DNA of 64,000 nt, taken from the NCBI RefSeq assembly GCF_004798865.1, contig NW_025336598.1, positions 16,343,553-16,407,552 of the forward strand, written 5' to 3'. The number at the start of each line of letters is the position of its first letter. Position 1 is the first letter of the stretch. Shown one piece after another: positions 24,417 through 36,260 of the stretch. The notes beneath the pieces were generated by a model. That model had not been told where the DNA came from, did not search any database, and saw only the letters and a program-made list of their open reading frames with translations. Source of the DNA: Varanus komodoensis (Eukaryota > Chordata > Lepidosauria > Squamata > Varanidae). The translations under genes were made by a program, and so were the position numbers.

Positions 24417-27204
24417 GTATTTCTTCAATGATCTACATAATATATCACCATCCCTTTGTTCCATCTCTTATGCAGCGTGGGATTAGCAAATATTTCAGTA
24501 GCATTAATGAATTGGGTAGTCTCTTATAGCTGCACCTCCTGCAATAGTCAAGGCTAGCCCTGAAAACGGATTTATGAAAACAGATCCTAATCCCCACAGG
24601 GAATTAAAGTGTTCAGACTTGCCCTAATTTAGTCTTGTGCTTTATGTTTAATATATTTGAAATATCCTGTACTTTGTGCATGTCATCAGCATTTTTCCCC
24701 TGTGCTTCCGTGGCAGACGTCTAAGGCTTTCTAGTAGTGCCATTAATTAGTAGCTTACTAAGGCCTATAATGAGGCAACCACTGTGGAAACCCAGCGGTG
24801 CAATAGCTCTGTCCAAAACTCATTCCAAAGTCGAAGGCCAAGAGTTTTGCATCTGGGTATGGGAAAAGAATGTTTCTGCAGATTTTCAAAGTCAGAAACT
24901 GAAGTGAAGTGCCCTTGTTATAACTGCAAATCAAATGGATTTGAGAATCCTTCCTGTCAGATGTGCCTTTGAGATTGTTCTGTGTAAATCCACATGGATA
25001 TGAGGATATCTGTGTAATATGAGGACTTACAAGTGGTCCAGTTTTTGAACACTCCTCAATACTTTGTATTAAATGCCTGAAAGAAAGCCAGAGATGTTCT
25101 TGAATTAAAATAGACCCATCCTGACAAAGAAAACACTACTGGCACAAGCAAAAATATCTCAGCAGGCCATCTGTTTTCCCAATTGGGTTCTGATGGGAAA
25201 TTGGTTTTTCTTAATGATTACTGGTATTTAAAAGGTATGTATTTGAACTCTGAGGTCAGGAGCAAAGATTGCAATACCAGGCTTTCTTAATGATAGTGAC
25301 TGCTGATGGGCATAGGGACACCTCTTGTCAGCTAGCAGTACACTCTCCAATTGAGTCTCTAAGTTTGGAAATAATTTTGTTATTTAAAAAAAAAGAAGGA
25401 AAAAAACACAAAAATCCTGTGAGTGAATTTCCGTGCAGCTTCTGGTATCTAAGAGAAGTGATTTCTATTTAAGTTGAGATTCATGTTGATCTTGAAGTGT
25501 ACAATATAGCCAGTCTTTGTGGGATGGACAAGTTGGGAAACACATGCTGTATTTAATCTTGGGCCTGTTCCTGTTTTAATGGACTCAGTGGCCAAGCTCA
25601 CATTAATTTTACTACAAAGTAATTAGGAGAAAGCCACACTGTACAACTATGGTGATTTTCATTCCTTCAATTAGAATTGGTAATCAGAAGGGGTAGATTG
25701 AATTACCAAGAAGATGGAACTGGTTTGGATGGGTAGATTGCATGAAATCTAATCCTAAGCATCATTAACAATGCAAAATTGAATTAGGAACATGAACAAT
25801 GGAAAGTATATTGCATTAACTTAAGGGTGAACATGCCTGTGGAACCTAAGAGATTGCACTGTGTTGCTTACACAAAAATGGTTTTCAGTGCCTACACTTA
25901 AATGCAAATTTCGTTTCAAAACCCTTGAATGATCTTTCCCTCTTCAACATTTTAAAAAGGAGCTTGAGATCTGCAAATAGGTTCTACAGGATTCGGCATG
26001 AACCAGGGTTAGGGTTAGGAACAAGGTGAAGACTGCTGCAAATTCTGATGTTTGTGCATGGACATCAGCATGTCTTTGGCCCCACGTGAATGAGCCTGTT
26101 AATAAAACTTAGAACTGATCCTCACATTTAGTTGGAACCCCTTCAAATTGCTGGAAGCAAGCTAGTTTTGAACCTTACCACATAAAAAGCACTGCATGTA
26201 ATAAGATACTACACTAGCCCAAAAGGCATAGTCCTCTCTCATGTGTTAGCTTATTACATGCACAGGACTTAGTAACTGGGGGGGGCATTAAAAAAGATTC
26301 CCTACCTGCCCTTTGAAGTAGTCCAGTCCAGAATGCTGTCATAGTATTGCTGCATAAATTTCAGAAATGATCTGAGAAGCAGGAAGGAAAGAAACAATGG
26401 GAGCACAATTCTGTAGTTCAGCTGGGGCTACATTAAATGCTGCATGGATCCATCACCAATGCCCTCCCCAACACTAGCAATAACTCAGCTTTTTCCGGAT
26501 AGATGGCTCCTAGGGCTACCCAAAAAAGACATTATTCTGCTTCTCCCTCTTTTCCCCTTTAACAGATTTTGCATGATTAAAAAAAAAAAACATGGAAGAA
26601 GCAATGAGAAAGTATAGGCAGTTACAGATGGAAGACAATAATGTTGGATCTTTTATAAGAAAAGCACATGCTGATTGCATGATCAAACCTGCATCTAGTA
26701 GCATCCTCATATTCAGTCTTCCCCATGTATCTTGACCTGATAGCTGCATCAAAAGGTGGCCACTGTACCAGAAATGGCTGGGCATGGCTATAGGTGACCA
26801 GCTGGTAACTAGAAGAACATCTCAGAGAGTTTCTTTCAACTTCAGAACAGACGCACTGTAGTGGTGGAGCAACTCATTAACTGGTATTAATTCCTTGGTG
26901 GTGATCTATGGATTATAACTGAGAATAAAATGGCAGCCTCAAAGAAGAGCTCTGAATTTACTATCCTGCAGTTTTGCTCACATGTCTTTGTGGGAGAGTT
27001 TGGAGATAACATTGTGGCTTCAAAAATCATAAATGAACATCTAATTTGACTTCAGCTCTGCTGCAGACCTCCTCCATAAAGCTTTCTTCTCTCTCAGCTG
27101 ATACTATCAGTGGCCATTCCAGCAAGCTGAATTGATGGAGATGACTAAGAAAGCAGGGACACTCCACCAGCCCTGTTGAAAGTCTAGTTTTCCCTCCCTA
27201 TTTT
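24417..27204. other. non-coding, no feature seen
   Basis: No exon or repeat recognised. GGGTTAGGGTTAGG at about 26007-26020 is two telomere-like units only. A 12-A run is near 26579-26590. Confidence 0.4.
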
Positions 27205-27335
27205 TTTGCTTGTATATTTTGCGTGTTTGGATTGTAAGCCTGTGGGACAGTTCTCCTTTACAGATTGCTTGTAAGCTACTCTAAGAGCATTTTTGGCTGA
27301 GGAGTAGGATATAAATACTCTAAACGAATGAATAG
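27205..27335 (+). mobile_element. 3' end of a CR1/L2-like LINE or its SINE
   Basis: GGATTGTAAGCCTGTGGGACAG, then GCTTGTAAGCTACTCTAAGAGC, then TTTTTGGCTGAGGAGTAGG and TATAAATACTCTAAACGAATG. This is the characteristic squamate 3' tail ending in an AATGAATA-type repeat. The upstream 27060-27200 may be part of the same copy. Confidence 0.65.
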
Positions 27336-28968
27336 AATATCAAGATAACCAACAGTGTGTAGACCTGAAACACAGACCTTCAGAGGAAAGAGCTGGGGTC
27401 TGCTTGGGTCAGGTAGCTTCATATGCTTTTTATCTGACTTTGCCCTTCCTCTCTGGAATTGTCTCTGCTATTCCTCAGCCTTACATAAAATACTCTTCCT
27501 ACTAACATATTTTGACTGTGCAGTACAGCACCTATACTTTAGGAAATTTCCAGACTCTGTTCCTCATTGTCCTCTTGTAGAGAAGCCCATGAATATTTAC
27601 TAAGCACTTCTACATGCAAGAAATGTGTGTATGTGAACACACGTGTAAGCATGTAGTAGCAGCAGTTTTCTTTTGAGTGGCAGCCACTCCAAACAAATGA
27701 AGTGCTGTTCCAGCAGATGCCCAGATGATTGGGCAGATTTTCAGGAGGATGCCAGAAGAAAGGGGAACATAAAAATCCCCATCCATATCCCTTTGGATCT
27801 AGGCCTTGAAATGTTAAGCTTAAGACACTTTATATAAAACCACTGGAAGGAATCTCGGGAGATACTTAAATGTTTCTCCTGGCGGTACTAACGCCAGTAA
27901 TAAGTAACCACAATGCTTCCTTTCTAAATGGTTTTTCTAAATGGTCATTATTTGAAAATGAATTATACACACCATCACAGAGCTTATTAAGAGGAGAAGT
28001 GATGGCAGGGATGTGTTTTGCCTTGTTCTTAAAAAAAATGCTAAGAGGATTTGCCTGCTTAAAAATCAAAGAGCATCATGTGTGCCTGAGTAATAAATTC
28101 TTATCCCTGCTTCTTACCTTTAGGGAGTTTGAGAGTAATTCCACGTTTACCATGATGAACAGCAGTGGCTTCCTGTTATGTTCTCAGCATATTGTATACC
28201 ACTCTCCAGTCTGAGTGTAAATGACAAATGTCAATATCTGTGTTATCCATCACTGAGGAAGAAGAACAAGACTGTCAGAGTCTGAGCCAAAATCTAGCTT
28301 CAAAAGTCTTTGGAAAGCCAGGCTTATAACCCTCACTTCTAGTAAGATGATGATCATGATCATGATGATCCTGATGCAAAACCTTAAAATGGTCTCAAGT
28401 TACCAGTGCAGATGACACCTAGGGTGTGATACAGTGTCTCTACCTCTTCACTTGAATTTTACTCAGAAATGTATTTAATGTACACTAGAAATGGAAAAAG
28501 GGTCCTGTCACATTTTAAATACACACACTCAGAGAAAGGGGGGGAGAGAGAGATGAAAGTAAGAGAGTTCTTATTTAGGAATGCTATAAAACACTGGTGA
28601 ACAAACACTAGTGAACCCACCAGCCTCCCAGACTGGCTTGATTTTTTTTTTTAATTTCTTGAGAATTTTAGAAGCTGTCTTTTAATGTATAGGCTGACAG
28701 GCTATATAGTGAATTTCTGCCCTTGATGCATCTGTATTTGTGTTCAAAGACTGCTTTGGTGTTTTGGAGCACAGACCCCACCTTTGCCTTGTTCTTGGGC
28801 TCCTGGGCTATGACTATTCTTTTAGTCTTACCAGTTTACTTCCTGTGAAAAGAATGTTCTGTGACCAGCCCACATGCCCAGATTTGGTCTTATGGCTTCT
28901 TCTGATTCCTATAAGCTACTGTTATAAACATTACTGAGTAAAATTTAATTTCTTGTAATGCAGCTAAG
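27336..28968. other. non-coding, no feature seen
   Basis: No recognised exon or repeat. A 12-bp tandem (TTCTAAATGGTT) occurs near 27925-27948. Confidence 0.4.
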
Positions 28969-29220
28969 ATTCATAGATGATTCATAGATTCATTGAATAG
29001 TATGCTCAGAAGAGGTCAAGAAGGCCATCCAGTCCAACCCCCCTGCTGGAGCAAGACACCAGAGTCACACTGTTCCACTCAGGTGACTGTCCACCTGAGT
29101 CACCTGGATGTCTCTAGTGTGGGAGAAGCCACAACTTCTCCTGGCACCTGGTTCCACTGTATTGCTCTGGCAGTTAGGAAATTTTCCCTGGATGGCTGTC
29201 CTTTGGCTTGCTAGAGTTTC
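28969..29220 (-). mobile_element. CR1 LINE 3' fragment, minus strand
   Basis: It starts with GATTCATAGATGATTCATAG, the reverse of the CR1 ATTCTATGA tail. It is followed by AGGCCATCCAGTCCAACCCC, the ACACTGTTCCACT block and CTGGCACCTGGTTCCACTG, all standard CR1 3' sequence in reverse. The right boundary is uncertain (29180-29310). Confidence 0.82.
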
Positions 29221-29524
29221 ATAACCTGAGTTTTTGTGCAATTCATAAAGCTCGTTTAGGGAGTTAGGACCTCCCAATGTGCCCATTCCATTTTCTATAA
29301 ACACAGGACCCAAATGAGAGCCACTATGCTTTTTCCTTCATTCCTGCTATGGTTAAGCTAACCAGATGGCAACCCAGCATGAGCCAAATGATGTCCAAGT
29401 GATGAGGACAACAGGGTGATGTTGTCAAATAGGGTGACCATCCCAGCATGTCCCAGCATGTCCAGCAGGAACCAGCATCATTGCTAAGGGCTTCTCTGTA
29501 TCATCTAAACTGTAAACTACCCCT

Positions 29525-29556
29525 CCACACACACACACACACATACACACACACAT
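29525..29556. repeat. (CA)n microsatellite, interrupted
   Basis: CA units interrupted once by TA. Confidence 0.9.
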
Positions 29557-30040
29557 AAATCTAACAATTTGAGGGTTATGCTTCAACTATCTGATAAAGC
29601 TTATGCCAGAATAGACAATGTCAGTCATTATGGTGCCTTAAGACTTGTTGTTGTTTTCATAACAACAGTTGAACAGATCTAGCCTTTGAAAAATACAGCA
29701 CATTAAATATATGCGTATAGGAAATTGAGCATATTTGTTTGTTTGTTTGTTTATTTAGCACTTTTATATAGTATCTTGTAGACACAAAGTTCTCTAGTTG
29801 GTTTACATAATAAAAACCAACAGCATGTGTAACAGCATATATATTTGTTGCAAGTTAAAGGTAGATTTAAATTAGCAACCACTTCTAAATCAGTTGTAAT
29901 TCGGATTGGCACTTGATTAAAGCAATTTAAATAGACCAATTGGACGAATTTAAAATCTCTGTCTAATTGTATATAAATAAAATACTGGCAACAAAAAAGC
30001 TTACTGTGTTTGCTTTTAGATCAGGCTTTCATAAAACAGC
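29557..30040. other. non-coding; TTTG run and degraded SINE start near 29735-29815
   Basis: TTTGTTTGTTTGTTTATTTAG at 29735-29758 is followed by CACTTTTATATAGTATCTTG and GTTCTCTAGTTGGTTTACA. This resembles the reversed 3' tail of a squamate SINE on the minus strand. Confidence 0.4.
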
Positions 30041-30122
30041 ACCTTCTAAACTCCCATAATTCCCAGCCAATGTCACTGATGCTATGTGGGAATTGTGGGA
30101 GTTGCATCACATTGATCCAGTT
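30041..30122. repeat. short palindromic repeat, copy 2 (partial)
   Basis: Arms CTCCCATAATTCCCA and TGGGAATTGTGGGAG are complementary over 15 bp with one mismatch. GGGAGTTGCATCACATTGATCCAG follows. This corresponds to the central core of the palindromic family. Confidence 0.55.
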
Positions 30123-31615
30123 TTAGATGATTCATGTGAAACAAGGAAAGCTTTTTACAGGAGATTTGCTCCTGTGTGAAAGAAAATGCCTATACTCTAA
30201 TGACACTTGCTATCTACAATTTGTAGAAGCGCTTCAAATTTCTGAAAAGCCTTACTTAAAAAATCATTCCCATTTTTAGTCAATCAAAGGAGTTTGAATT
30301 GATTAATCAGTTCATAATAATCTACCGTCCTAATTGTAACATGAATATCCCTAAAATATCAGTTTGTGTTAAGAAATGAAAGAAAGAAAAGGAATTCTGT
30401 TTGAGCTGAATTCCATGAGAGATGGAGAGATACCAAGGCGTCAGGGACTAACCTCACCCAATGGCATTGCATTCACAGAACACTTTCCAGGCAGCCCACA
30501 CTTCTACAACCAGGTGCTTACATGGACACATAGAGGGCTTTTTGTGGGTGTGGGGTGGTCGCAGCGGCAAATCATTGCCATTGCTTAGAGCTGTTTGTGT
30601 GTTTCTAGCCATGTCTCACTGCTCTCTCTGTTGAATGCATCACATGCAAGACTTCGCCATCTTGTAAAGACTTGTGCACCTTAAATTACGTAGACAATTG
30701 GATGAATATTCTATTGGCTTAGGACTGGTCTGCATTGCTCCTGAATGGTCAGTCCCATATAGCATCTCATTTGGGCTTGCAATATCCTTTTAAACTGAAT
30801 TGATGTTTCATGTCAGTTTCTCCTGAGTTGTGCATGCGTGCCTAATTTCAAGTAAGGCTGAATGGTTAATCCATTGCTTACATGTAAATCTTAGATACCA
30901 ATTGAATCCAAGTGAGGAGCTGAAATTTTTAAATTGTTCACAATTGGGCACCAGTCTTTTCAGGATAAAAGCCTTCTCACAATATAGAAGGTATCAGAAA
31001 TTCAAAGGAAAGTTTTGCATTGTCCAATAAATTTAGCTAACTGTTTTCTGTCCTTTAGCATGTTTTGATGTATATCCCAGGCCATTTCTATATGTCAGAT
31101 GAGTCCAATAAAAGGCAGGGATACACAAGAACAAAACCGAGGTTTCCAGTCTCCCAGTATACGACAAAGTTGACACTGGAAACAAGATTGTTAAAGAAAC
31201 ACAAAGCATGTTTCTTCTCTTTCCATACCTGGTGCTGTGTGTAGGACTTAGCCACCAGCTCATCTTACTTTTTTAATTCCTGTCAACAACCAGATGCTAC
31301 TCTCTGGAGAAACTTCCTGTTGTTACAAGTCCTTTTGTAGTTGAATGCCTTGTTAGCAACTGCCCATTCTAATTTACTACATCTGGTTTCTCTGAGACAT
31401 GCAACATTTCTCTGGAGAATCTCATACCTCAGGATTATAACCAGATTTTTCTCCTACTGAAATCTGGAGTAAAAGTAGAGGGTTAGCGTGGAAACATGTG
31501 AAAAGTCCTAAGAAATTCAAATGAGTTTAACGTGTTAGCAACATTTGCAAGGGGATATCTTCTAGATTTGAGCACTTCAAAACCAGGTTGCCAATGCAAA
31601 ACCAACCTCTGAAGC
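30123..31615. other. non-coding, no feature seen
   Basis: No exon or repeat recognised immediately upstream of the PCDH18 acceptor region. Confidence 0.4.
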
Positions 31616-31747
31616 AGGCTGGGCAATTTGTAGCACTCCAGATGTTCTAGCCTACCATTTCTGTCATCCCTCACCATTGGATATTCTGTCTAGGGCTGAT
31701 GAAAGTTGAAGGCCAAAACATCTGGAGGACCACAAGTTGCTCAGTCT
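31616..31747. repeat. short palindromic repeat, copy 3 (full length)
   Basis: Left arm CTGGGCAATTTGTAGCACTC then CAGATGTT. Right arm AACATCTGGAGGACCACAAG then TTGCTCAG. The arms are complementary over about 28 bp with few mismatches, and CATCCCTCACCATTGG sits at the centre. It lies only about 85 bp before the PCDH18 last exon. Confidence 0.7.
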
Positions 31748-31799
31748 GATCTCAAACAATTTTGTATTTAATTTTTGCTGGCTACAATCAAGAACTGAA

Positions 31800-31832
31800 A
31801 TGCAAATCTATTTCTTTCTTCTTTACTCACAG
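31800..31832 (+). promoter_or_regulatory. PCDH18: 3' splice site (polypyrimidine tract and AG) of the PCDH18 last exon
   Basis: The T/C-rich tract TTTCTTTCTTCTTTACTCAC leads into AG at 31831-31832. The exon begins at 31833, which sets the reading frame and leaves two bases (AT) to complete a split codon from the previous exon. Confidence 0.85.
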
Positions 31833-32212
31833 ATTCAAGACCTTTACCAGATGTAGCCCTGACTGGGAAGTGCACCCGGGAATGTGACGAGTATGGTCAT
31901 TCAGACTCCTGCTGGATGCCTGTCCGCACTTCACCTGAAAGGAAGCAGAAGAGCCAGCCAAAACTCTCCACTTTCATGCCTGTTGATGAACGGGGCAGTC
32001 AAGAGAAGCTGGCCAATGGAGAAGCCTCCCTGATGGGTGACCGCAACAGAAACCTCCTTAACAAAAAGTTGACCTCATCCTATGAGACCTTCAGTGCAGC
32101 TAGTTTCAGCAAAAGTGAGGAAGCCAACCCAGAGGATATTCCTCTCACGCAGACAGGGGAATACAAGCCATCTCCTGTCAATACTTTAACTAGAAGAGAA
32201 GTTTACCTTTAG
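31833..32212 (+). CDS. PCDH18: protocadherin-18, last coding exon (C-terminal cytoplasmic tail), partial gene
   Basis: This exon encodes the final 125 residues of a delta-2 (non-clustered) protocadherin, a single-pass cell-adhesion protein of neural and other tissues. The first two bases finish a codon from the previous exon; translation then runs from 31835 (SRPLPDVALTGK) to TAG at 32210-32212. Residues 13-29 are CTRECDEYGHSDSCWMP, the conserved cytoplasmic motif of delta protocadherins. LSTFMP (residues 44-49, 31964-31981) and YETFSA (83-88, 32081-32098) fit the WIRS pattern that binds the WAVE actin-regulatory complex in this family. The tail ends LTRREVYL. Paralogue choice rests on the remembered PCDH18 tail (VRTSPER, ANPEDIPLT, PSPVNTLTRREVYL); PCDH10, PCDH17 and PCDH19 end differently. 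The frame is intact, so the gene is probably functional. In the family literature the PCDH18 tail binds Dab1. The first ATG in this exon (31916) is internal, not a start. Earlier exons are not seen in the window. Confidence 0.9.
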
Positions 32213-32766
32213 GCTGCGAAGAAGTAACAATACCATTCTCTTGCATATTAGAAGGGGATAAAAGGCAAAAACCTATAAATCCAAACAATTTTAACTCAAA
32301 AAGAAAGGAAAGTCTATTGAAACAAAGGGGGCTACCAAAGAGACAAAAGCTTGGCCTGCCACTTCTGCCTCCATGCCAGGCATTTACGTATCCTGTCTGC
32401 CTGACTATAATGTACAATGTAGAAACCATTGTTGTTCCTGCATGCCTAATTCCCCACTCACCAATCTTTATTTTCCTAAATTTATGGCTGTAAATTCCTT
32501 TCAAGGTAACAAGTCTGAAATGGAAAAGAACCACAGAAACTGTTGTTACCCCTCCCCCACTGCCGAAACATTGTTTGAGCCACTCAGATTCTCATTTGGT
32601 GGTCATCTGGTTTGTTTGCAATAGCAGGCCAGAGGGAAAATTCTTATATATGTCTGTACACATATATATTCATATTCCCAGGATACCATCTGAATCTTGC
32701 TGGTTCCCATCAGATAGAAGCCTTCTGAAACCACACAAAAGTAAATAGATAAAGATGCTTTTAAAA

Positions 32767-32782
32767 AGAGAGAGAGAGAGAG
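32767..32782. repeat. short (AG)n run
   Basis: Eight AG units within the inferred 3' UTR. Confidence 0.9.
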
Positions 32783-34957
32783 CACTTTCTGAAGATCACA
32801 GCTTTAATACTGTCCTGTGGCTGGAAACAGCAGAACAAATACATTCTGCCTGAGATTGTAGTCCAATATACAACACATTCTCTATAATCAAGAACTGTGC
32901 ATTCTGTTTCCCCATAGAATACACACTATCCCTTCCTCTGCTTATGTCTCTCTTCTGCCTTGCCCTCCCTCTTCTCTCTCCCCTGCCTCTTTCTCTGACA
33001 TTTAACTTCAACATGATAATGACAATATGTATCATGCTATACTAAGGATAAACTGCTAAACAGGTGTCATTTTTAGTTTTACAAGACCAACTTTTGCTTG
33101 GATGACCATAGTAACTAAAAGGCCAAAGAACACACTATGGATCAGGGGAATTGCTCATTGGTCTTAGCTTAGGAAATCTGACACCAACACGCACAAACAC
33201 ATGCACATAATTTCCACACGTATTTGCACAGCAGTCGATGCTGCAAGCCCAGGGGATGTAGTTGTTTCTACAATGGGTTTTAGTCGAGTGCCCAAAGGAA
33301 CTGATGGCATGAGCTTGCTGGCAGCAGCACAATACAACCTAAGCTATATTATCATGATCCTCCAGTTCCAGAGATACGTTTTCCTTAGAAGGTTTCAAAT
33401 CCATCCAGGAGGCTGGGTTGATGAGCTCCACAACATGTTGAGGGAGAAATGTGAAAGAAGAGTGAAATGAAGGTGGTGGGAAGAATATGCTTCAAGTCAA
33501 GTATGACAACAGCTTTGTTGAGAGTGGATGCTAACTCTTGAATTATCAGTGTTCCGGGTTAATCATTAACTCTTGACAAAGGTATTATGCAGGTTTTCTT
33601 AAAACACAAGTGCATTTAAGCTGAGTCCTGTGCAATATGAAATTAATGTTGAGACTCGAGGTGACCGGTAGTCTTGACTAGCGTCACCGCCAATGTGCTC
33701 TGGGCAACCTAGTTTTGCTTGTGACAAGTTACAAAGAATCCAGACCTGATCATAATAGTGCAGAGCTCTGGGCTGTGGCAGTTCTCATAGTTTGCACTAT
33801 ATCGAGTGGATAGGGAAATGGACCAGATATATTTTGTGCAATAAGAAGTTACAGAGTAAGTAGATTTTGAGCTAGTTCTGTACTGAGAATGACGTAGTAA
33901 TAAAGAATGACTGAGCTTGGACATTCAAATGAAACTGACAATCGGTCAATGCAGTGGGGACAGCTTGAGAAGGGGTACAAAGAGAAACCATCCCCTCTGG
34001 TTGTTTAACTTGGCATTAAAGCATGACTCGATGGTTCTCGTAGATTGTAGTGACAAGGTAGGTTGGGTAGTTTTCTGCTTTAAAATGACATAGAATATAT
34101 TGTTGAACAGCCTGAGGTACAGGCTGATTGATTGGTACAAACTCATCACAACTTTTGTCCTTCGAACTCTCAATAGCAAAGTGCCCTTTTTTCATTGTGC
34201 ATCTTCCTTATGTTTTATACTTTTTTTTGGAAATTAGTTTGCATGTAGCAGTTAAAAATGGGCACATTTTAGAATGGAGAAATAATGTTAAAGGGAAAAT
34301 TAGGAGTGATTGATCATTCTAACGCATCATATATATATATATTAATTTCAAAGATTCAGATTTTGACTTTATTAGAGGACTGACTAAATCAGTTACTGTA
34401 TTTGTATAACTTTTAAGTATCTGTTAAGAATAATGCTTCTCAAGATATTTACATTAAAGCTTACACATTTCTTGCAGGTTTCAACAGAAGACATAATCAC
34501 GTTGCCCTAGTGGTCAATAGAACTATTTTTAAGTCCAATTATATTAAATCTAAAGTCGAGAACCACTAAATAAGGGAGATCTAAAGAATCTATTTCACTT
34601 TTTAACCTCTTTTCTAGAAAGCCAATACAGGTCAGAGAAGGCCTTCAGGATGAACTGGATCAGCAACCACTCCCCATTTTGTGTGCTACATAAAATCAAA
34701 TCATGTGATTGAGGAATTTACCTAATTTACTCATAGAGCTAAAATGGGCACAAAAGAATAACAGAAAATACAGTGTACTTGTATGTATTTGCGGTAATTC
34801 TAGTAAAACTTAGCCATCAGAACATAGTCGATTGCTTCTTACAACCCAGCATGAGACACAAATATATTTTTGTGTGTTCGTGTTTTTTTTTTTAATTTAA
34901 GTTGAAATTAGTTGAATCTGGTGACACTCCTTATATAGAGTGCTTTTATAAAAAATC

Positions 34958-34968
34958 AATAAAATAAA
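34958..34968 (+). terminator. PCDH18: candidate proximal polyadenylation signal (two overlapping AATAAA)
   Basis: CAATAAAATAAAAATG contains AATAAA at 34958-34963 and again at 34963-34968. Cleavage would fall about 10-30 bp downstream. Use is inferred. Confidence 0.45.
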
Positions 34969-36233
34969 AATGAAACGTTTTAGAGTGAATGCAAAATATG
35001 CAACTGTGCCTTTTATACCTGTTGTTATGGTAAAAATGGTGGTTGGGGTTGGACACTAAAATTAATGGGCTATTCCCACATTTTTGAACCTGTATATTTA
35101 ACCATGTTTATTTTCTGAGAAATGAAAAAAGTTATATTAAAAAAGTCTTCTACCAAACTCAGATAATGGACCAGTCTTAAGATTTCATTCACTAGTAAAA
35201 AGAAGGAAAGAAAAAAGTTAGTAGTTTTGAGATAAGTCATTTATTATCTGAAGAAAAACTATAGTATAGGTCTTAGTAGCAAGATATTATGAAAGAAACT
35301 GGTGATTTATGATCATTTTTAAAGAATACTTTTAGCAGCCATTTTGTTTTCCTTTCACACCCAAGAATCGTATTATTTGCTTTTTAATTTCACAAGGAAT
35401 TCAAAGGATTTGTGCATGCAATTTTACTTGGACGCATTTATCAATTGATAGATCATATATGTAAGTTTATGTGCATTAGAAAACATCTGTATTAACTTCA
35501 GTCTAAAATCTAATGCTCATTCCAACCTCCAGATATGCTAATATTTAGTCAATACAATTTCCAGCTGGCCTATTACCTGAGTTTCAAAAAACCAAGGTAG
35601 ATGTTATTTTTTGTGGGGCAAGAACCCAAAGGAGAGATTGAAGGTGCTTGGCTGAAAGACTACCCTGGGAAGTTGTCACATAGGAAAACAGAAATATAAG
35701 AAATGGAGAGAGAGGGAGGCAAAAGGAAACTACCATAAATACAGCCATCACTAAAAGACTTTTACAGCATTTGAAGAGTTGAAGAAGGGGACAGTTTTGC
35801 TTATGTTCTATCCATGATAAAGAGCCAGTGTTTACTTAAGTGCTGAAAAAGAGGAGATGGACGATGGTAGAGATGAACCTAGTCCCAACAATTAAGTTGG
35901 GCAGTTGCCTGAAGAAGAGAGTACTTGGAAGAAGGCATCACTTTTCAGCTACCTGGGGTACACTTTCAGACATTTCTTTTCCTGAATTTTGAAGCACTTA
36001 CATTCAGTGTGGTTACGATCTGTTTGTAATATTAATCATTGACTATTGTTCTGCAACTTGGATGTTGATAGTGAAGCAGAGAACAACTTATCATTGTTTA
36101 TTATGAGTCACTATGCACGCAACTATGCTAAAAAAGAAAAAAAGAAACATGGCAAAAATGTATTCAATGCTAGTCCACCTCTATTTATGAAAGATTTTGC
36201 ATAATTTAATTTGCTTTTGTACAGTTTTATGTA

Positions 36234-36239
36234 AATAAA
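36234..36239 (+). terminator. PCDH18: candidate distal polyadenylation signal
   Basis: AATAAA in GTAAATAAATTGC, preceded by TTTTGTACAGTTTTATG and followed by the T/G-rich CTTGTCATTTTTGTCTCTG, a good downstream element. This is the best candidate for the end of the gene. Confidence 0.6.
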
Positions 36240-36260
36240 TTGCTTGTCATTTTTGTCTCT

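Larger units (their letters stand above)
32213..36260 (+). other. PCDH18: 3' UTR of PCDH18 (inferred extent)
   Basis: Directly after the stop codon is about 4 kb of AT-rich sequence with no recognised SINE, LINE or palindromic repeat, unlike flanking DNA. It contains an overlapping pair of AATAAA signals at 34958-34968 and another at 36234-36239 followed by a T/G-rich stretch. I infer that the transcript ends at one or both sites. A short AG run lies at 32767-32782 and AT-rich, ARE-like stretches are common. Short open frames here are noise. The distal end is an inference. Confidence 0.6.

Noticed and set aside
26007-26020. Telomere-like GGGTTAGGGTTAGG
   Set aside because: Only two units, as is another at about 46349. 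Too short to call an interstitial telomeric repeat.
31916-32212. Treating the 98-codon ATG frame as a complete small gene
   Set aside because: The frame continues upstream to a clear splice acceptor at 31832 and encodes conserved protocadherin residues before this ATG.
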